Positions 19,501-29,407 of a DNA stretch of 64,000 nt are shown in pieces. Location: assembly GCA_023212725.1 (NCBI GenBank), contig JALBYF010000024.1, forward strand, positions 62,001 to 126,000. The letters run 5' to 3'. The stretch is from Tranzscheliella williamsii (lineage: Eukaryota; Basidiomycota; Ustilaginomycetes; Ustilaginales; Ustilaginaceae). The position numbers and the translations under genes are program-made. Within the stretch, counting starts at the first letter, position 1. Each line of letters opens with the position of its first letter. The notes below the pieces were generated by a model. The model was not told where the DNA came from, did not search any database, and was given only the letters and a program-made list of their open reading frames with translations.

Positions 19501-22500
19501 GAAACTCGGTAACAAAGCCTCTCGTAAAGAGGCCTATGAAGGGCTCGAGTTTATCATTGAGACCATTAATTCTTCCGACGGTCCTTCACGCCCAAAGGAA
19601 GCACACACTAGGAAGTCAAAGGTTGCCACTTTTCTTAGGCATGAGATTCTGGCCATACTTACATGGACCAATCAAGAGTTGTCTGGCGAGCATGGCAGGA
19701 GAACTGCCACTGAAAAAGCCTATGCTATCCGTAGCATCGGTGCGTTGGTTGAAATCATCGGCCCCCCGATCAGCGCCGTGACCCCACAGATAATGGCGAC
19801 CCTTAACAGCCACCTGCACCATGAGTCATTGGCCCTTGCCACTTTGGAGAGCTGGAAGGTGTTCATCACCAGTATGAAATTTGATGACATCGGTCCCTTT
19901 GTGGGCCAAACCGCGGCCGCTCTCCTCTCGGCATGGTCGCACTTCAATCAAGAGCGAAAAACAGTGGCCATCTCAATCTTACACTATCTGATTTTGGAAA
20001 ACGCCGAGTACCTCAAGGTGTATATTGATGACATCCCGAGTCTCGACCGTCTCGACAACGAGATCCCGGACATTTGTCGAGCCTTGCGTAGCATGCGCGA
20101 GACATGGAACAATGACAAGCTCTTCCGCAACATTCTCGACCGCGCCTCGCATGAGAACAGCACTATCTGTCACGAATCGCTCAAAGAGCTACATACTTTC
20201 CTGACCGAGGAACGAGCTTACATCGAAGGGCTGACGTCCGGCGATGCCTTTAGCCACTTGGTTGGTCAGTGTGTCCGTACGCTGATGCGGATCACAGCTC
20301 GAACTGATGCTCAGCAGCCGGATATCCGCGACCTCAGCTTCCGTTGTTTTGGCTTGGTTGGGGCTGTTGACCCTGACCGAATCGAGCATACCATAGAAGA
20401 GCCCCTCAAGATCGTTTTGAATAACTTTGATGATCAGAACGAGGCAATAGAGTTTTCGCTCCATTTAATACAGGATCTTCTGGTGCCAGCCTTCAGGGCC
20501 GCTGTCGATACTACTCATCAGTCAGGCCTTGCCTATGCGATTCAAGAATTGTTAAAGGTATCTGGCTTTACCAGCGCCTTGTTGTCCTCAGGATCCAATA
20601 CCCGCCCCGTTTCGATCAAAGCACGACAAAGGCTCGCCGATATGCCTCAGGACGTTGCCGATACAATTACGCCACTTTTGGACTCAAAATACATGGTCCA
20701 GGTAGGACGCGCGACCCTGAAAGCAACGCCTTTATATATGCACACGCGATCATATCGCGAATGGCTACAGAGCTGGGCGAATCAGCTTATCGTCAAGACC
20801 ATGGAAAGGCATGAGAAGCAGCCAGCCGATGGGATCCTCAGCAAAACGTATGAAACAGCGTCAACCATCTTCGGCGTCTTCAGGATTGCAATAAGAGATC
20901 ATGACATCGGCATTGCCGGTCATCTTATCTCCCATCTTGTCCTGCACACCATCATCTCGGGCGACACCTCGGACAGAGAAGCTATTGTCGAAGAGATGCA
21001 AACGATCCTCAAGGACCAGGTGGAGCCGCAGACCGGTTACGACGCGGAGCGACGTCTTTTGACGACCCAGACGCTCTTCAGGATCATGGATCATACTGGA
21101 GTCTGGATGAGGCGGAAGCGGCAAGAACTGTCCAAATCCTCTCGTCGACCACGAAATACAGTGGGAGGCGAAGATGCGTTGGCAGAGGTTGAACTCGTCA
21201 TGCGACGTATCTCGCAGGAACTTTTGGCACAAGCCTCGTTGAACTGCAAGGCATATCCACGTGCCCTTCTCAATTTTGAGCTTCGGGTGCGCTCCATGCG
21301 GACCGAAGGGAAGCGCGATCGTGACCTACAAACCTACTACGAGAATCTGCATCGCATTTATGCCCAGCTTGATGAGCCTGACGGCATGGAAGGCATATCA
21401 ACCCGCGTCATCTCGCCCTCATTAGAACACCAAATTCGAGAGCACGAGAGCACTGGCCGTTGGACCTCTGCGCAAAGTTGTTGGGAGGTGGAATTGCAGA
21501 GGCGCCCGGACGATCCCAATCTTCATCTAGGTCTACTAAGATGTCTTCGGAACCTGGGTCATTATGACACGATGCGGACGCATATCCGTGGAGCTCTTAG
21601 TTCTCACCCAGAGTGGGAAGATTTGTTGGACTCCTTCCGTGTCGAAGGAGCCTGTATTCTAGGTGACTGGGCGGAGGTAGAGGCCCGGACATCACGAAAC
21701 CAGGCCAAAAGTCCTGAACATTCCATCGGCCGCGCTCTTCTCTCCATGCGAGGTGCTGATAGTGCCGCATTCAATCAAGTACTCGCGGACGCACGCCATG
21801 ACATGGGGAAGCCTCTCGTCGCCGCTGGTAAGACGTCTTATCCTTCCATCTACGATGCCGTGCTCAACCTGCACATGCTGCAAGAGCTCGAGATGATCCG
21901 TTCGAACGCAGCAGGTAAAGTCGGTGTTGTTACTCGGTCAAGTGTCTCAGAGCTCAATCGATCCTTGGTTGCGCGGCTCAATGCCACATTACCATCTTTC
22001 CGAACTCAAGAACCGCTGCTAAGCCTTCGTCGAACCGCATTTTTGGCGCTTCCTTCCCAGTCCGCGGCGCGAAGCGAAGTCGGTGAAGCCTGGATCTCTA
22101 CCGCCAAAATTGCCCGGAAGGCGGGCCACACACAGACTGCCTATTCTGCCACACTTCAGGCAATGCAGCATCAAGCAACTTTCGCATTTGTGCAGCGCGT
22201 GAAGCTGCTAGCTAAAGAAGAGCAAACACATGCTGCCATTCAGGACCTTGTCAACTCGCTTAATACGCTGACCAGCACCTTTAAACCGGGTCAAACGGGC
22301 GACACTGGGCAGTTAGGTCTTATCGAACTTCAGCAACAGGATCCATCGGGAAAGGCGACAAAGATCGATCGTGCAGCTTACGCCAAGGCTTGTCTCTTGC
22401 GAGCCCGCTTACTTGACTCGACTTTCCGCTACACTCCCGTGGAGATTCTTGACCGATACAAGGAAGCCGCGAAGGAATTGAGCAACTCTGAAAAGATGTG

Positions 22501-24322
22501 GTATCACCTAGGTCACTTCCAAGACTCGCATGAGGGCCTACTGCCCAACCTGACCATGCAGCGTTTCAACGTCTGCAGAGCATTCCTAAAGTCTGCCCAT
22601 GTGGGCACCAAGTTTTTCTATCGGACTCTTCCGCGTGTCCTGACCATCTGGATGGACATGGCTGCTGATGAGCAGATCTTGGCCCACACCAAGAAGGGCG
22701 CCGGGAACGACTCGGAGTTGGCACAAAAGATGGAGGCCTTTAACCTGCTCAATACACTGATGAAGAAATACAGCCGGCGCCTGAAACCGTTCCAGTGGCT
22801 TGCCGTCTTTCCTCAGCTGGTGGCGCGCATTGTTCAGAAAAATGAAGATGCCTGGAACGTCCTGCAAGACATTATACTGCATGTCCTTGTCGCGTATCCG
22901 CAACAGGCTATGTGGTCGATGGTCGCCGGAGCCAGCTCGAAGGACGCGGAACGGAAACGCCGCTATAACGAAATCGTATCGCGTCTCAACAGCAAAGGCG
23001 GCTCAAGTCATAAAGAGGTCTTCAAGACCATCGTGGCATCTCAGCGCTTAGCACGCGAGCTGCTGCGGCTTTGCGACTACAACGTGAACAAGAACGAGAA
23101 CACACTGAGCATGGAGAAGCAATTTCCTGGCTTGCTGGAGGTCGCCAACACTTCGGAACTGCTATTGCCTCTACAAACGTCCATGACGGTGCTGCTGCCG
23201 TCCAACCACCTGATCTCGGACTCGCACCGTCCGTTCCCGTCAAATCTTCCGATGATCAGGACATTCGAAGACAACATTGAAGTGATGAACAGTCTGCAGA
23301 AGCCACGAAAGGTGATGATTGTGGGAAGCGACGGACATCGATATCCGTTCTTGTGCAAGCCGAAAGATGATCTACGGAAGGATGCACGGCTGATGGAGTT
23401 CGATTCAATGATCAACAAGCTCTTGCTCAGCCAGCCGGAGTCGCGTAAGCGGAAGCTTTACGTCCGTACATATGCTGTGCTGATCCTGAACGAAGAGCAC
23501 GGCCTGATCGAATGGGTACCCCACACGGTTGGCTTTCGTCACATCCTCACCAAGCTCTACAACGGCAAGGGCATGCAGATCTACAACGCAGAGTTGAAGA
23601 CGAGCATGGACGAAGCACGACTGTCGCCGGACCCCAAGACTACAGAGAAGATTTTCCAAGATCGGGTGCTGGCAAGGTATCCGCCTGTATTTCACGAATG
23701 GTTCCTCGCCACATTCCCGGACCCAGCAGCATGGCTCAAGGCTCGGTCGGCCTATGCGCGGACGGCGGCGGTGATGTCCATGGTCGGCTTTGTGCTTGGC
23801 CTGGGCGACCGGCACGGCGAGAATATTCTCTTTGACTCGAATAGTGGCGACACGGTGCACGTCGACCTCAACTGCCTCTTTGACAAAGGCCAGCGGTTCG
23901 AAATTCCTGAACGTGTGCCGTTCCGGCTCACACAAAACATGGTGGACGCCATGGGTGTCACGGGTTGCGACGGCATATTCCGCAAGAGCGCCGAAATTAC
24001 GATGGGCATCCTGCGCGACAACAAAGACTCGCTGATGAGCGTGCTCGAGGCCATGGTGCACGATCCGCTCGGCGAGTGGAACGTCCCGGACGACCGCCAC
24101 CGGTCGCGACACTCATCAACGCGACAAGATCCACGTGTTGTTGAGGCACGTAGGGCACTGGATCCGGTGGCCAACAAGCTGGACGGGCGGATCTATCGCC
24201 TGGGTGTGCGCGAACCGACGCCGCCGTACTCGACCAACAACCTGGTGGACGCGCTCATCAAGGAAGCCACCAGCCCAGTCAACCTAGCCAAGATGTATAT
24301 CGGATGGAGCAGCTGGCTCTAG
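16529..24322 (+). CDS. ATR: ATR-family checkpoint kinase (Mec1/Rad3/ATR)
   Basis: A 2597-aa single-exon PI3K-like protein kinase, within the usual 2350-2650 aa of ATR orthologues. It senses RPA-coated single-stranded DNA through a partner (ATRIP/Ddc2) and signals replication stress in the nucleus. The N-terminal two thirds are helical repeats. A UME-type segment lies near residues 880-960 (LGLIKMNQAAFF ... NNMTSIFRVFFMR), and the FAT domain is about 1570-2130. The kinase domain is about 2240-2520, with VMIVGSDGHRYPFLCKPKDD, the catalytic loop GLGDRHGENILF near 2423-2434 and the metal-binding region HVDLNCLFDKGQRFEIPE. The FATC end is NLAKMYIGWSSWL. ATR proteins usually carry DFN/DFD where this one has DLN. 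The VNGMG-like segment appears as NMVDAMGVTGCDGIFR, typical of ATR and not of ATM or TOR. The start ATG (ATCATGACG) is the first in frame. Confidence 0.96.
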   Translation: MTSTSNQALNALLNRVVGHGDPPISPHHHAVDGHATANAKQPLDTSAALAAASQYIANDLRNVNADGDGCLIDGQISESTEDAIAHALNRLLVTGIIVPLIDSPTQFESHDSVAGLGVRQVLETLSKTVTSSPKFLEHLFEPAVQSSSADSALSYQNTTFDIWITPRLLCASASVLSTAQHFTYVEGKRRMLTLATELLEHLDKVLTASIDAVAQIDNVRFILAECLRTSVQALSLTGQTSFTASVRLPEIFVPRSSYADQKGAPASIVSRVVFFSGHETLTPFRLSSRNSRPRPSGKGLAAFSANQRDTTYSFVLSNPEETDSASKPDPVRAIALFLVSTDLCISIASKHPAELLDLAEDALLAFSDNTIHTWTMVKQRSVHPAFDLPLAAARYQVLAKHASYIAHFHVSRFNRLLEVSTEHLAWLLETSEAEVSNNLRLADTVDTLMAIRGFLSACFKSVSHADLPGLAGIVRPYSALYITGLPLFSADNSHSQLAQAKLSCLIPAMTLILVSGKYTLEAHTARHLQMQLEELIRNQEADVHTAAGIHEEHTQPDLEGLKRLHSLLASLFSTEKDEDRPQKRLKSSAFATEALRASDTLDQLNTHLREGRAASALDHTVNGDRNLVLQEIAARKRLLGVCGDKALSLKGSAALVPLSCFCQSDESDFNVCPQVDWKQRGRKELLRTIRRDLEAVSQQLAPITPQTLDMLLRVIRHYPSSEQLLTGGDSQLVDIVRQSVRAKSRQTRLLANDLAVVMQMRLVKQQNTMAQDIWKNETALIPQAYHDLLADSSQLRSHETAIIALARLSSLPLESSQESCLLGLILQLGNPNPFLKSCAYTQIVQLATEQKCTTFQLIRTHLDKISTSIVERFISIPDLWVGFLGLIKMNQAAFFNATIEYTLPHLISLICAGQEETGTKMIELIARALGTDVPRLCLNNMTSIFRVFFMRTAALRDRGLNKLVQLIGVDAASLKVLLRSRQSEVVGYLVVKLGNKASRKEAYEGLEFIIETINSSDGPSRPKEAHTRKSKVATFLRHEILAILTWTNQELSGEHGRRTATEKAYAIRSIGALVEIIGPPISAVTPQIMATLNSHLHHESLALATLESWKVFITSMKFDDIGPFVGQTAAALLSAWSHFNQERKTVAISILHYLILENAEYLKVYIDDIPSLDRLDNEIPDICRALRSMRETWNNDKLFRNILDRASHENSTICHESLKELHTFLTEERAYIEGLTSGDAFSHLVGQCVRTLMRITARTDAQQPDIRDLSFRCFGLVGAVDPDRIEHTIEEPLKIVLNNFDDQNEAIEFSLHLIQDLLVPAFRAAVDTTHQSGLAYAIQELLKVSGFTSALLSSGSNTRPVSIKARQRLADMPQDVADTITPLLDSKYMVQVGRATLKATPLYMHTRSYREWLQSWANQLIVKTMERHEKQPADGILSKTYETASTIFGVFRIAIRDHDIGIAGHLISHLVLHTIISGDTSDREAIVEEMQTILKDQVEPQTGYDAERRLLTTQTLFRIMDHTGVWMRRKRQELSKSSRRPRNTVGGEDALAEVELVMRRISQELLAQASLNCKAYPRALLNFELRVRSMRTEGKRDRDLQTYYENLHRIYAQLDEPDGMEGISTRVISPSLEHQIREHESTGRWTSAQSCWEVELQRRPDDPNLHLGLLRCLRNLGHYDTMRTHIRGALSSHPEWEDLLDSFRVEGACILGDWAEVEARTSRNQAKSPEHSIGRALLSMRGADSAAFNQVLADARHDMGKPLVAAGKTSYPSIYDAVLNLHMLQELEMIRSNAAGKVGVVTRSSVSELNRSLVARLNATLPSFRTQEPLLSLRRTAFLALPSQSAARSEVGEAWISTAKIARKAGHTQTAYSATLQAMQHQATFAFVQRVKLLAKEEQTHAAIQDLVNSLNTLTSTFKPGQTGDTGQLGLIELQQQDPSGKATKIDRAAYAKACLLRARLLDSTFRYTPVEILDRYKEAAKELSNSEKMWYHLGHFQDSHEGLLPNLTMQRFNVCRAFLKSAHVGTKFFYRTLPRVLTIWMDMAADEQILAHTKKGAGNDSELAQKMEAFNLLNTLMKKYSRRLKPFQWLAVFPQLVARIVQKNEDAWNVLQDIILHVLVAYPQQAMWSMVAGASSKDAERKRRYNEIVSRLNSKGGSSHKEVFKTIVASQRLARELLRLCDYNVNKNENTLSMEKQFPGLLEVANTSELLLPLQTSMTVLLPSNHLISDSHRPFPSNLPMIRTFEDNIEVMNSLQKPRKVMIVGSDGHRYPFLCKPKDDLRKDARLMEFDSMINKLLLSQPESRKRKLYVRTYAVLILNEEHGLIEWVPHTVGFRHILTKLYNGKGMQIYNAELKTSMDEARLSPDPKTTEKIFQDRVLARYPPVFHEWFLATFPDPAAWLKARSAYARTAAVMSMVGFVLGLGDRHGENILFDSNSGDTVHVDLNCLFDKGQRFEIPERVPFRLTQNMVDAMGVTGCDGIFRKSAEITMGILRDNKDSLMSVLEAMVHDPLGEWNVPDDRHRSRHSSTRQDPRVVEARRALDPVANKLDGRIYRLGVREPTPPYSTNNLVDALIKEATSPVNLAKMYIGWSSWL

Positions 24323-25589
24323 TCAGAAGCCCCAGCCCATGACTTTGTATAATTAATGCAAAACCACACCCGCAGATCTCTGTTCATACACCACAGTAGA
24401 AAGACATGCTTAGAATTGTGGGTCGTGGCTGAGAGACGAACTAGCGCAAGGAGGTAGGTCGGATGCGCGGCTACACACTGTATTGCCAGCCGGTGAAACA
24501 GCATTCTGGTGGATAGCAAGAGCAGAAGGCCATCGGTCCGAAGCTGCCGTTCATGCCGGGATCAGAGTGGGCACAGAGCGCAGAAGTGCGACGTTTGTTA
24601 GATCGAACAAACCGGCCACGTCGGGCTCCTTTTCGGATCGATATATTTCCAACCGCTGCCCAGCGCAGTGCTCATCTAGCGCCAGCCTGTACTGCCGTTG
24701 CATGATACGTTTCTTGTTACCTAGGGCACGACGAAACGTGGTGCTTCATCGTGTGCAACGTGCTCGCGAGAATCCGTGCGAAACGATAAGAAGGTCCCAA
24801 CCATCACGAGTGAAAAGCAAAACACGTCGCCTTCCTTGCGAGCATCTTTTGCTGAGGTGATGTCTGTCGACAGAGCAAGAGCGGTAATCTAGATGGACAG
24901 ATCAACATCGATTAGTGTGGGCTTCGTTAAGGGAAGGACTTGATTTTTTCCGGCCGCGACTGGTTGGAATTGTGATTATATTTTGATATGCCATCCCCGC
25001 CCGCTAATCGAACCGCTACGCACATTGAATTACGACTTGCATAGATCCGACGCTGTGAGTCGGCATTGGAGAGTGCATCTGCATTTGGATCTGCATCTGC
25101 TGATCCCGATTTCGGCTTTGGATTGCATCTAAGATTCGCAAAGCTAGCCCAAGCCACAAGATCAAACCCAGCTTGCTGCACGCCAATTCGCAATTTATCG
25201 CAATCATAATACGCACATGCAGATGGCCCCCAACCTCGAACCCCAACTTATACCCCACGCTTGGCGGCCCTTGACGGGAAGGATTCGCTTTCTCTTCTCG
25301 CTCCCTTCTCCCATCCTGCTATCTCCTTCGTCATCGTTCCGCTATACGACGCCTATCCATTCGCGGACTCTCCCTTGTCTAACCACGGCTAGAACGTAAA
25401 GGGAGTGTACGGCCGACTGCTCTCACGGACCTTTCCCTACATCCGCGAAACTCATTTACGAGTAACCCCGCGAGTTCATCAACGCGCCGCTGGCTTCATT
25501 AATCTTTCCTTCCTCGTGGCGGCCGTGCTCCAGCAAATTAGGCGCTTGCATAGACCGGAGACGCTGCGTGTCGACGGCGTCGGTGTCTC
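24323..25589. other. 1.27-kb intergenic region before glycogenin, no gene seen
   Basis: This holds the ATR 3' UTR and the glycogenin promoter. From about 25265 the plus strand becomes pyrimidine-rich (CTTTCTCTTCTCGCTCCCTT near 25287), a common feature of fungal leaders. Near 25072-25105 there is an imperfect run of TGCATCTG and GGATCTGCATCTG units. No ORF is convincing, and no tRNA was found. Confidence 0.5.
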
Positions 25590-28181
25590 ATGAGTTTTGC
25601 TCGCAGCCAGCAAAGCGCGAGCAATGCCTTCGTCACACTTCTCACCTCCGATCACTACCTGCCGGGTGCCCTCGTCCTAGCTGAGTCCCTTCGTCTCAGT
25701 CATGGTATCTCCCGACGCGCAAGCGGGAGTCATGCATGCGATGGGGAGTCCCCGTCCTTCCAAGTCGTGGCTCTGATCACGCCTGACACTTTGTCAGTCC
25801 AGTCTATCAAGGCGCTGCGCCGCAGTAGGCTCTTTGATTGGATCATCGGTGTCGAGCCTATTGGAATTCGCCAAATCTTGCTTCCTGATGACGCCTCCCT
25901 TTCATCCCAGACTCGCACCCATACCGGATCCGAGCTCGACGTTGAGCTGAACGCCATCATCCTGCAGATGGAAAAGAATCTCAACTTGCTTGGGCGTCCC
26001 GATCTCACCAACACCCTCACCAAACTGCATGCCTGGAGACTAGGTCGTGATACGAAGCATCTGATCGCCAATCTGGCTGTCAGTTCCGCCTCGTCGTCCG
26101 CCTGGCAAGGCTTTGACAAGGTGGTCTTCCTCGATGCAGATACCCTTGTCCTCCAACCCATCCAGCATCTCTTCCAACTTGAGCATGATCCGCATTTCGC
26201 AGCCGCACCTGACACCGGCTGGCCAGATGCCTTCAACAGTGGAGTCATGCTCCTCAAACCCTGCAATGCTACTTTCAATGCTATCCGCGCCTTTGCCCGC
26301 ACCACAGGCTCCTGGGACGGAGCCGATCAAGGTCTGCTCAACGACTTTTTTGGCTCAGAGACCGGCACGGCTGACACCTCCCCGGTTGGTCAACCAACAG
26401 CACCGGGGCAGGGCTGGACGAGACTCAGCTTCCGTTACAATGTGACCAGTCATGGTGGCTACACATTTGCGCCAGCATACCAACGATACGGCTCCTCCAT
26501 CAACGTCGTTCACTTTATCGGTCAAAGTAAGCCTTGGAACCGTCCTCGGCCGTCTGGCTCGCCACAGCCTAATCCGCTAACCAAGCCAACCGCACTGGAC
26601 AGCCTGCCCATCACACCAGACCATCCAGACTACCTCCTCTCTCTCTGGCACAGCGCTTTTGCGTCACTCTACCCCACGTCCGGCTCGGCCTCACCCGATA
26701 GCGAGGTTGAGATTGTCCACACTGAGCGCGGTGTCGAGGTGATAGAGAGACGCCAGTTCACTGTACCCACCTACCGTGCGGTCTGGGACGCCGAAGCCCA
26801 CGGCGCCCCGGCCCTTTCTGACGCCCACCCGCAACGTCGCGAGGCGTCCTATGCCAGCCTGCCGCTAGATGGGAACAGCTCGCTCATCGCCCCAGTGCCC
26901 CGTGTCCGCTCCCCGCTCACACCAACACAAGCATCGATCGACGCCGAAAGGCGCACACAGAGCAGTACTGATGCAGGACCTGTACAGGAATCCGACGAAG
27001 CCAAGGATGTCGAGGCTAACAAGCAACCCCAGGATGCGGACGCGGATGGCTACGACTCTCCGCAACACTACTCGCCGCCTCAGCTGTCGTGGAACCCTGC
27101 TCATGAGCCGCCGCCCATTGGTAGGGATGCTTCGCTCCACCAGATGCGTACGCCGATTGAGGCAGTTTACTCGAATGCCTGGGACCTGGTTAGCACAAAG
27201 CCGAGGACCCTGACTGAGCAGAGGGCGGCGTTTTTCGTGCCGACGCACGATTCGCATTCAGGTGGCAGCCCGGCTGGCGGTCCGGGCTACATCCCCGCTA
27301 AGCTGCGTCGGGAACATGTCTTTGCCAATCTGGGTAGCCATCGACCGGATCCGAGCAAGGTGAAGCCGGTGTTTCCGTGGGAGACCGAGCTAGATTCAAG
27401 GCCCGCTCCCACGCGCGTCTTCCCAGACGAGCCGCGTCCTGTGGCGGCAGAGGAGGACACAGGCGCTCCAACGCGTCAGCTGTCGCCGCAGCTGGGTGCA
27501 GCGGAGACTGCTCGGCTTAGCCCGACGATCACGCACGATCCCGGCAGCCCTGCCGGCGCACGACGGGGCCTGCCCAGCAATTTAGCCTACGTCAATGCCT
27601 GGGACCAGGAGGGTGCGATTGGCAACTTTGCCAATTTCTGGACGCGGCAGACGGATCCGTCGCCGGCGGCACGCAGCCAGCCGCGCGCTTCTGGCGAGGG
27701 TGAATCTGTGCAGCGGGAGCGTGCTTCTGCGCGGGGGGGAGAGCGGCGGCGAGGGGGGACGAACCCGGTTGCTGTGCGCGTGGAGGCGCCGCTGACGGGG
27801 GTTGGGATGCGGCGGTTGAGCGTGGACGAGCGGAGCAGCGGCGAGGGCGCGGCGAGCGACAGCCGCGACGGTGATGACGAGTCGTCCTCGGGCGGTGACG
27901 TCTCGGACGGCGACGGCGAGCATATCGTGCCCCGGCCGCGCGAAGGTCCGGGCAAGGGTTACCTCCGCAAGGTCGAGGGGTACGCAGGCGCGCAGCCGCA
28001 CCCCACGCGCAGCCCGCGCCTCGGCCCCCGCGCCCGCGACCGCCTCCGCCCCGACGGCTGGCTCTCCCCCTCCCCCCCCCCTCCCCACCTCCCCCCCTCC
28101 CCCCCCGCCCTCGACGAGCCCCTCGCCGCCAGCCCCGCCCTCCCCCGCCTCCACCTCTTCAACTCACTGCCCCACCCCTAA
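25590..28181 (+). CDS. GYG: Glycogenin, self-glucosylating GT8 initiator of glycogen synthesis
   Basis: Glycogenin attaches the first glucoses from UDP-glucose to its own tyrosine, priming glycogen synthase. The GT8 domain spans about residues 12-325. It shows FVTLLTSDHYLPGALVLAES, the metal-binding DxD in FLDADTLVL (D182, D184), FNSGVMLLKP, DQGLLNDFF, LSFRYNVT and the His motif VVHFIGQSKPWN. A Tyr in GGYTFAPAYQRYG is a plausible glucose acceptor. The 530-residue C-terminal part is disordered. It carries the fungal pair VFPWE (about 594-598) and PTRVFPDE (about 611-617), plus two NAWD motifs (YSNAWDLV and YVNAWDQEG), likely glycogen-synthase contacts. The total of 863 aa is long for the family. 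The last 40 codons pass through C homopolymers, so the exact end is less certain. The start is ATG 25590. Confidence 0.93.
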   Translation: MSFARSQQSASNAFVTLLTSDHYLPGALVLAESLRLSHGISRRASGSHACDGESPSFQVVALITPDTLSVQSIKALRRSRLFDWIIGVEPIGIRQILLPDDASLSSQTRTHTGSELDVELNAIILQMEKNLNLLGRPDLTNTLTKLHAWRLGRDTKHLIANLAVSSASSSAWQGFDKVVFLDADTLVLQPIQHLFQLEHDPHFAAAPDTGWPDAFNSGVMLLKPCNATFNAIRAFARTTGSWDGADQGLLNDFFGSETGTADTSPVGQPTAPGQGWTRLSFRYNVTSHGGYTFAPAYQRYGSSINVVHFIGQSKPWNRPRPSGSPQPNPLTKPTALDSLPITPDHPDYLLSLWHSAFASLYPTSGSASPDSEVEIVHTERGVEVIERRQFTVPTYRAVWDAEAHGAPALSDAHPQRREASYASLPLDGNSSLIAPVPRVRSPLTPTQASIDAERRTQSSTDAGPVQESDEAKDVEANKQPQDADADGYDSPQHYSPPQLSWNPAHEPPPIGRDASLHQMRTPIEAVYSNAWDLVSTKPRTLTEQRAAFFVPTHDSHSGGSPAGGPGYIPAKLRREHVFANLGSHRPDPSKVKPVFPWETELDSRPAPTRVFPDEPRPVAAEEDTGAPTRQLSPQLGAAETARLSPTITHDPGSPAGARRGLPSNLAYVNAWDQEGAIGNFANFWTRQTDPSPAARSQPRASGEGESVQRERASARGGERRRGGTNPVAVRVEAPLTGVGMRRLSVDERSSGEGAASDSRDGDDESSSGGDVSDGDGEHIVPRPREGPGKGYLRKVEGYAGAQPHPTRSPRLGPRARDRLRPDGWLSPSPPPPHLPPSPPALDEPLAASPALPRLHLFNSLPHP

Positions 28182-28417
28182 TCCACGCATTCACCACCAC
28201 GTCCTGCCTCCGCATGCACAGCAACTCCATCACGCTCACGTCCGCAACCCACATCACCGTCTGCTGCTAGGTAAGAACCAACAAAACAGCATGTGCCGAG
28301 AGGGTAATACAAAGGAATAGACCGGTCAATGCTGAGCGCTGCTGGCGTGTAAGGAATGCAAGGTGGAAGGAGGGGCGAGTGAGTATGCGGCGGCATCGGC
28401 GACGGGGGCGAGGAGAC

Positions 28418-29407
28418 TTACGCATCGAAGATGGGCTTGTGCGGGGAGTCGGAGGGGTGGGTGGGGGCGGGTGGGGCGGAGGCGGGGGCGAGGTCGTAGG
28501 GAGCGACGGGGGCGGTCTGGCCGGGCACGGCGGCGGGGACGTATGCGTGCTGCGGGATGCCGCTCTCGTCGATCATTTCGGCGGCCTCGACGACCTCGTA
28601 CATGGCGCTGGCGGCTTCGGGGGCAGGGACCTTGCCGGTGAGCAAGTCGACGGCGGGGATGGGCTGGCCGTAGAAGTCCTTGTTGGTCTCCTTGCGCTCG
28701 ACCAGCACGGTGCCCTCGAGCGAAATGCCGGCGAAGAGTCCCTTGGAGCGCGAGTAGGTGAACAGCGGCGCCGGGTCGCGGATCGCCGCGTTGATCGCCC
28801 CGCCCGTCCCGATCGGCCCCGCCGCCGCAGAGAGGCTGCCCCCAATCGTCACGTTGCCCGCGTGCGCAAACGCCTTGACCGCCTCGTCGCTGTTCATCAC
28901 AATCACAAACTCGGTCAGATCGGCGCCAATCTGCAGCCCGAATCCAACCGCACCCGTCCCAATACAGCTCGGCGCAGACCAGCTTCCATCAGGCAGCCGA
29001 GCGATCACCACACCGCTTCCGATCTTGCCCGACCATACAAAGCCCTGCGAAACCGCAAGACAGAACCGACAGAAAGGAGAAGAAGCACGTCAGTTCCAGT
29101 TGGACCGGAAGGAGCCGAGCCAGCACGGCAGGCAACATACCGCTTTGATCACGCTGAAAACGGCGAGACCCTTGGCCTGCTGCAGTACAGCTTTGGGGAT
29201 CGAGTTGAGCGCCGAGTCGGGATGCTGGGGATCCGCAAGGAAGGCCTGCAGGATCTTGGCGGCGCGGTCGCACTCCTTGGGCAGCGCAAAGCCAGCCCGA
29301 GCGGTGGCAGCCTGTTCGTTGATGGCGCGACCGGTCTGCTGCGCAAAGGCGTTGGCCTGCACGCCGGCCTTCTGCGCTGCGCTTCGGAACTTGTCAAGGT
29401 ACGACAT
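28418..29407 (-). CDS. SYLF-domain protein (Ysc84/SH3YL1-like), two exons
   Basis: SYLF proteins bind phosphoinositides and actin at endocytic sites. The exons are 29141-29407 and 28418-29044; the 96-bp intron has GTATGT and TTTCGCAG ends. The product is 297 aa. It begins MSYLDKFRSAAQKAG and contains the SYLF landmarks IPKAVLQQAKGLAVFSVIKA, then across the junction GFVWSGKIGSGVV, CIGTGAVGFGLQIGADLTEF, NVTIGGSLSAAAGPIG and SRSKGLFAGISLEG. Yeast Ysc84 has a C-terminal SH3 domain, which is absent here. The C-terminus is instead an Ala/Pro-rich tail ending KPIFDA. The stop TAA sits inside a perfect donor (GC|GTAAGTC at 28417-28412), so alternative splicing to a downstream exon is possible, though no good SH3-coding exon is visible. 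Confidence 0.88.

Noticed and set aside
23405..24112. A 235-codon minus-strand frame under the ATR kinase domain
   Set aside because: It is antisense to the most conserved part of ATR and has no motif of its own.
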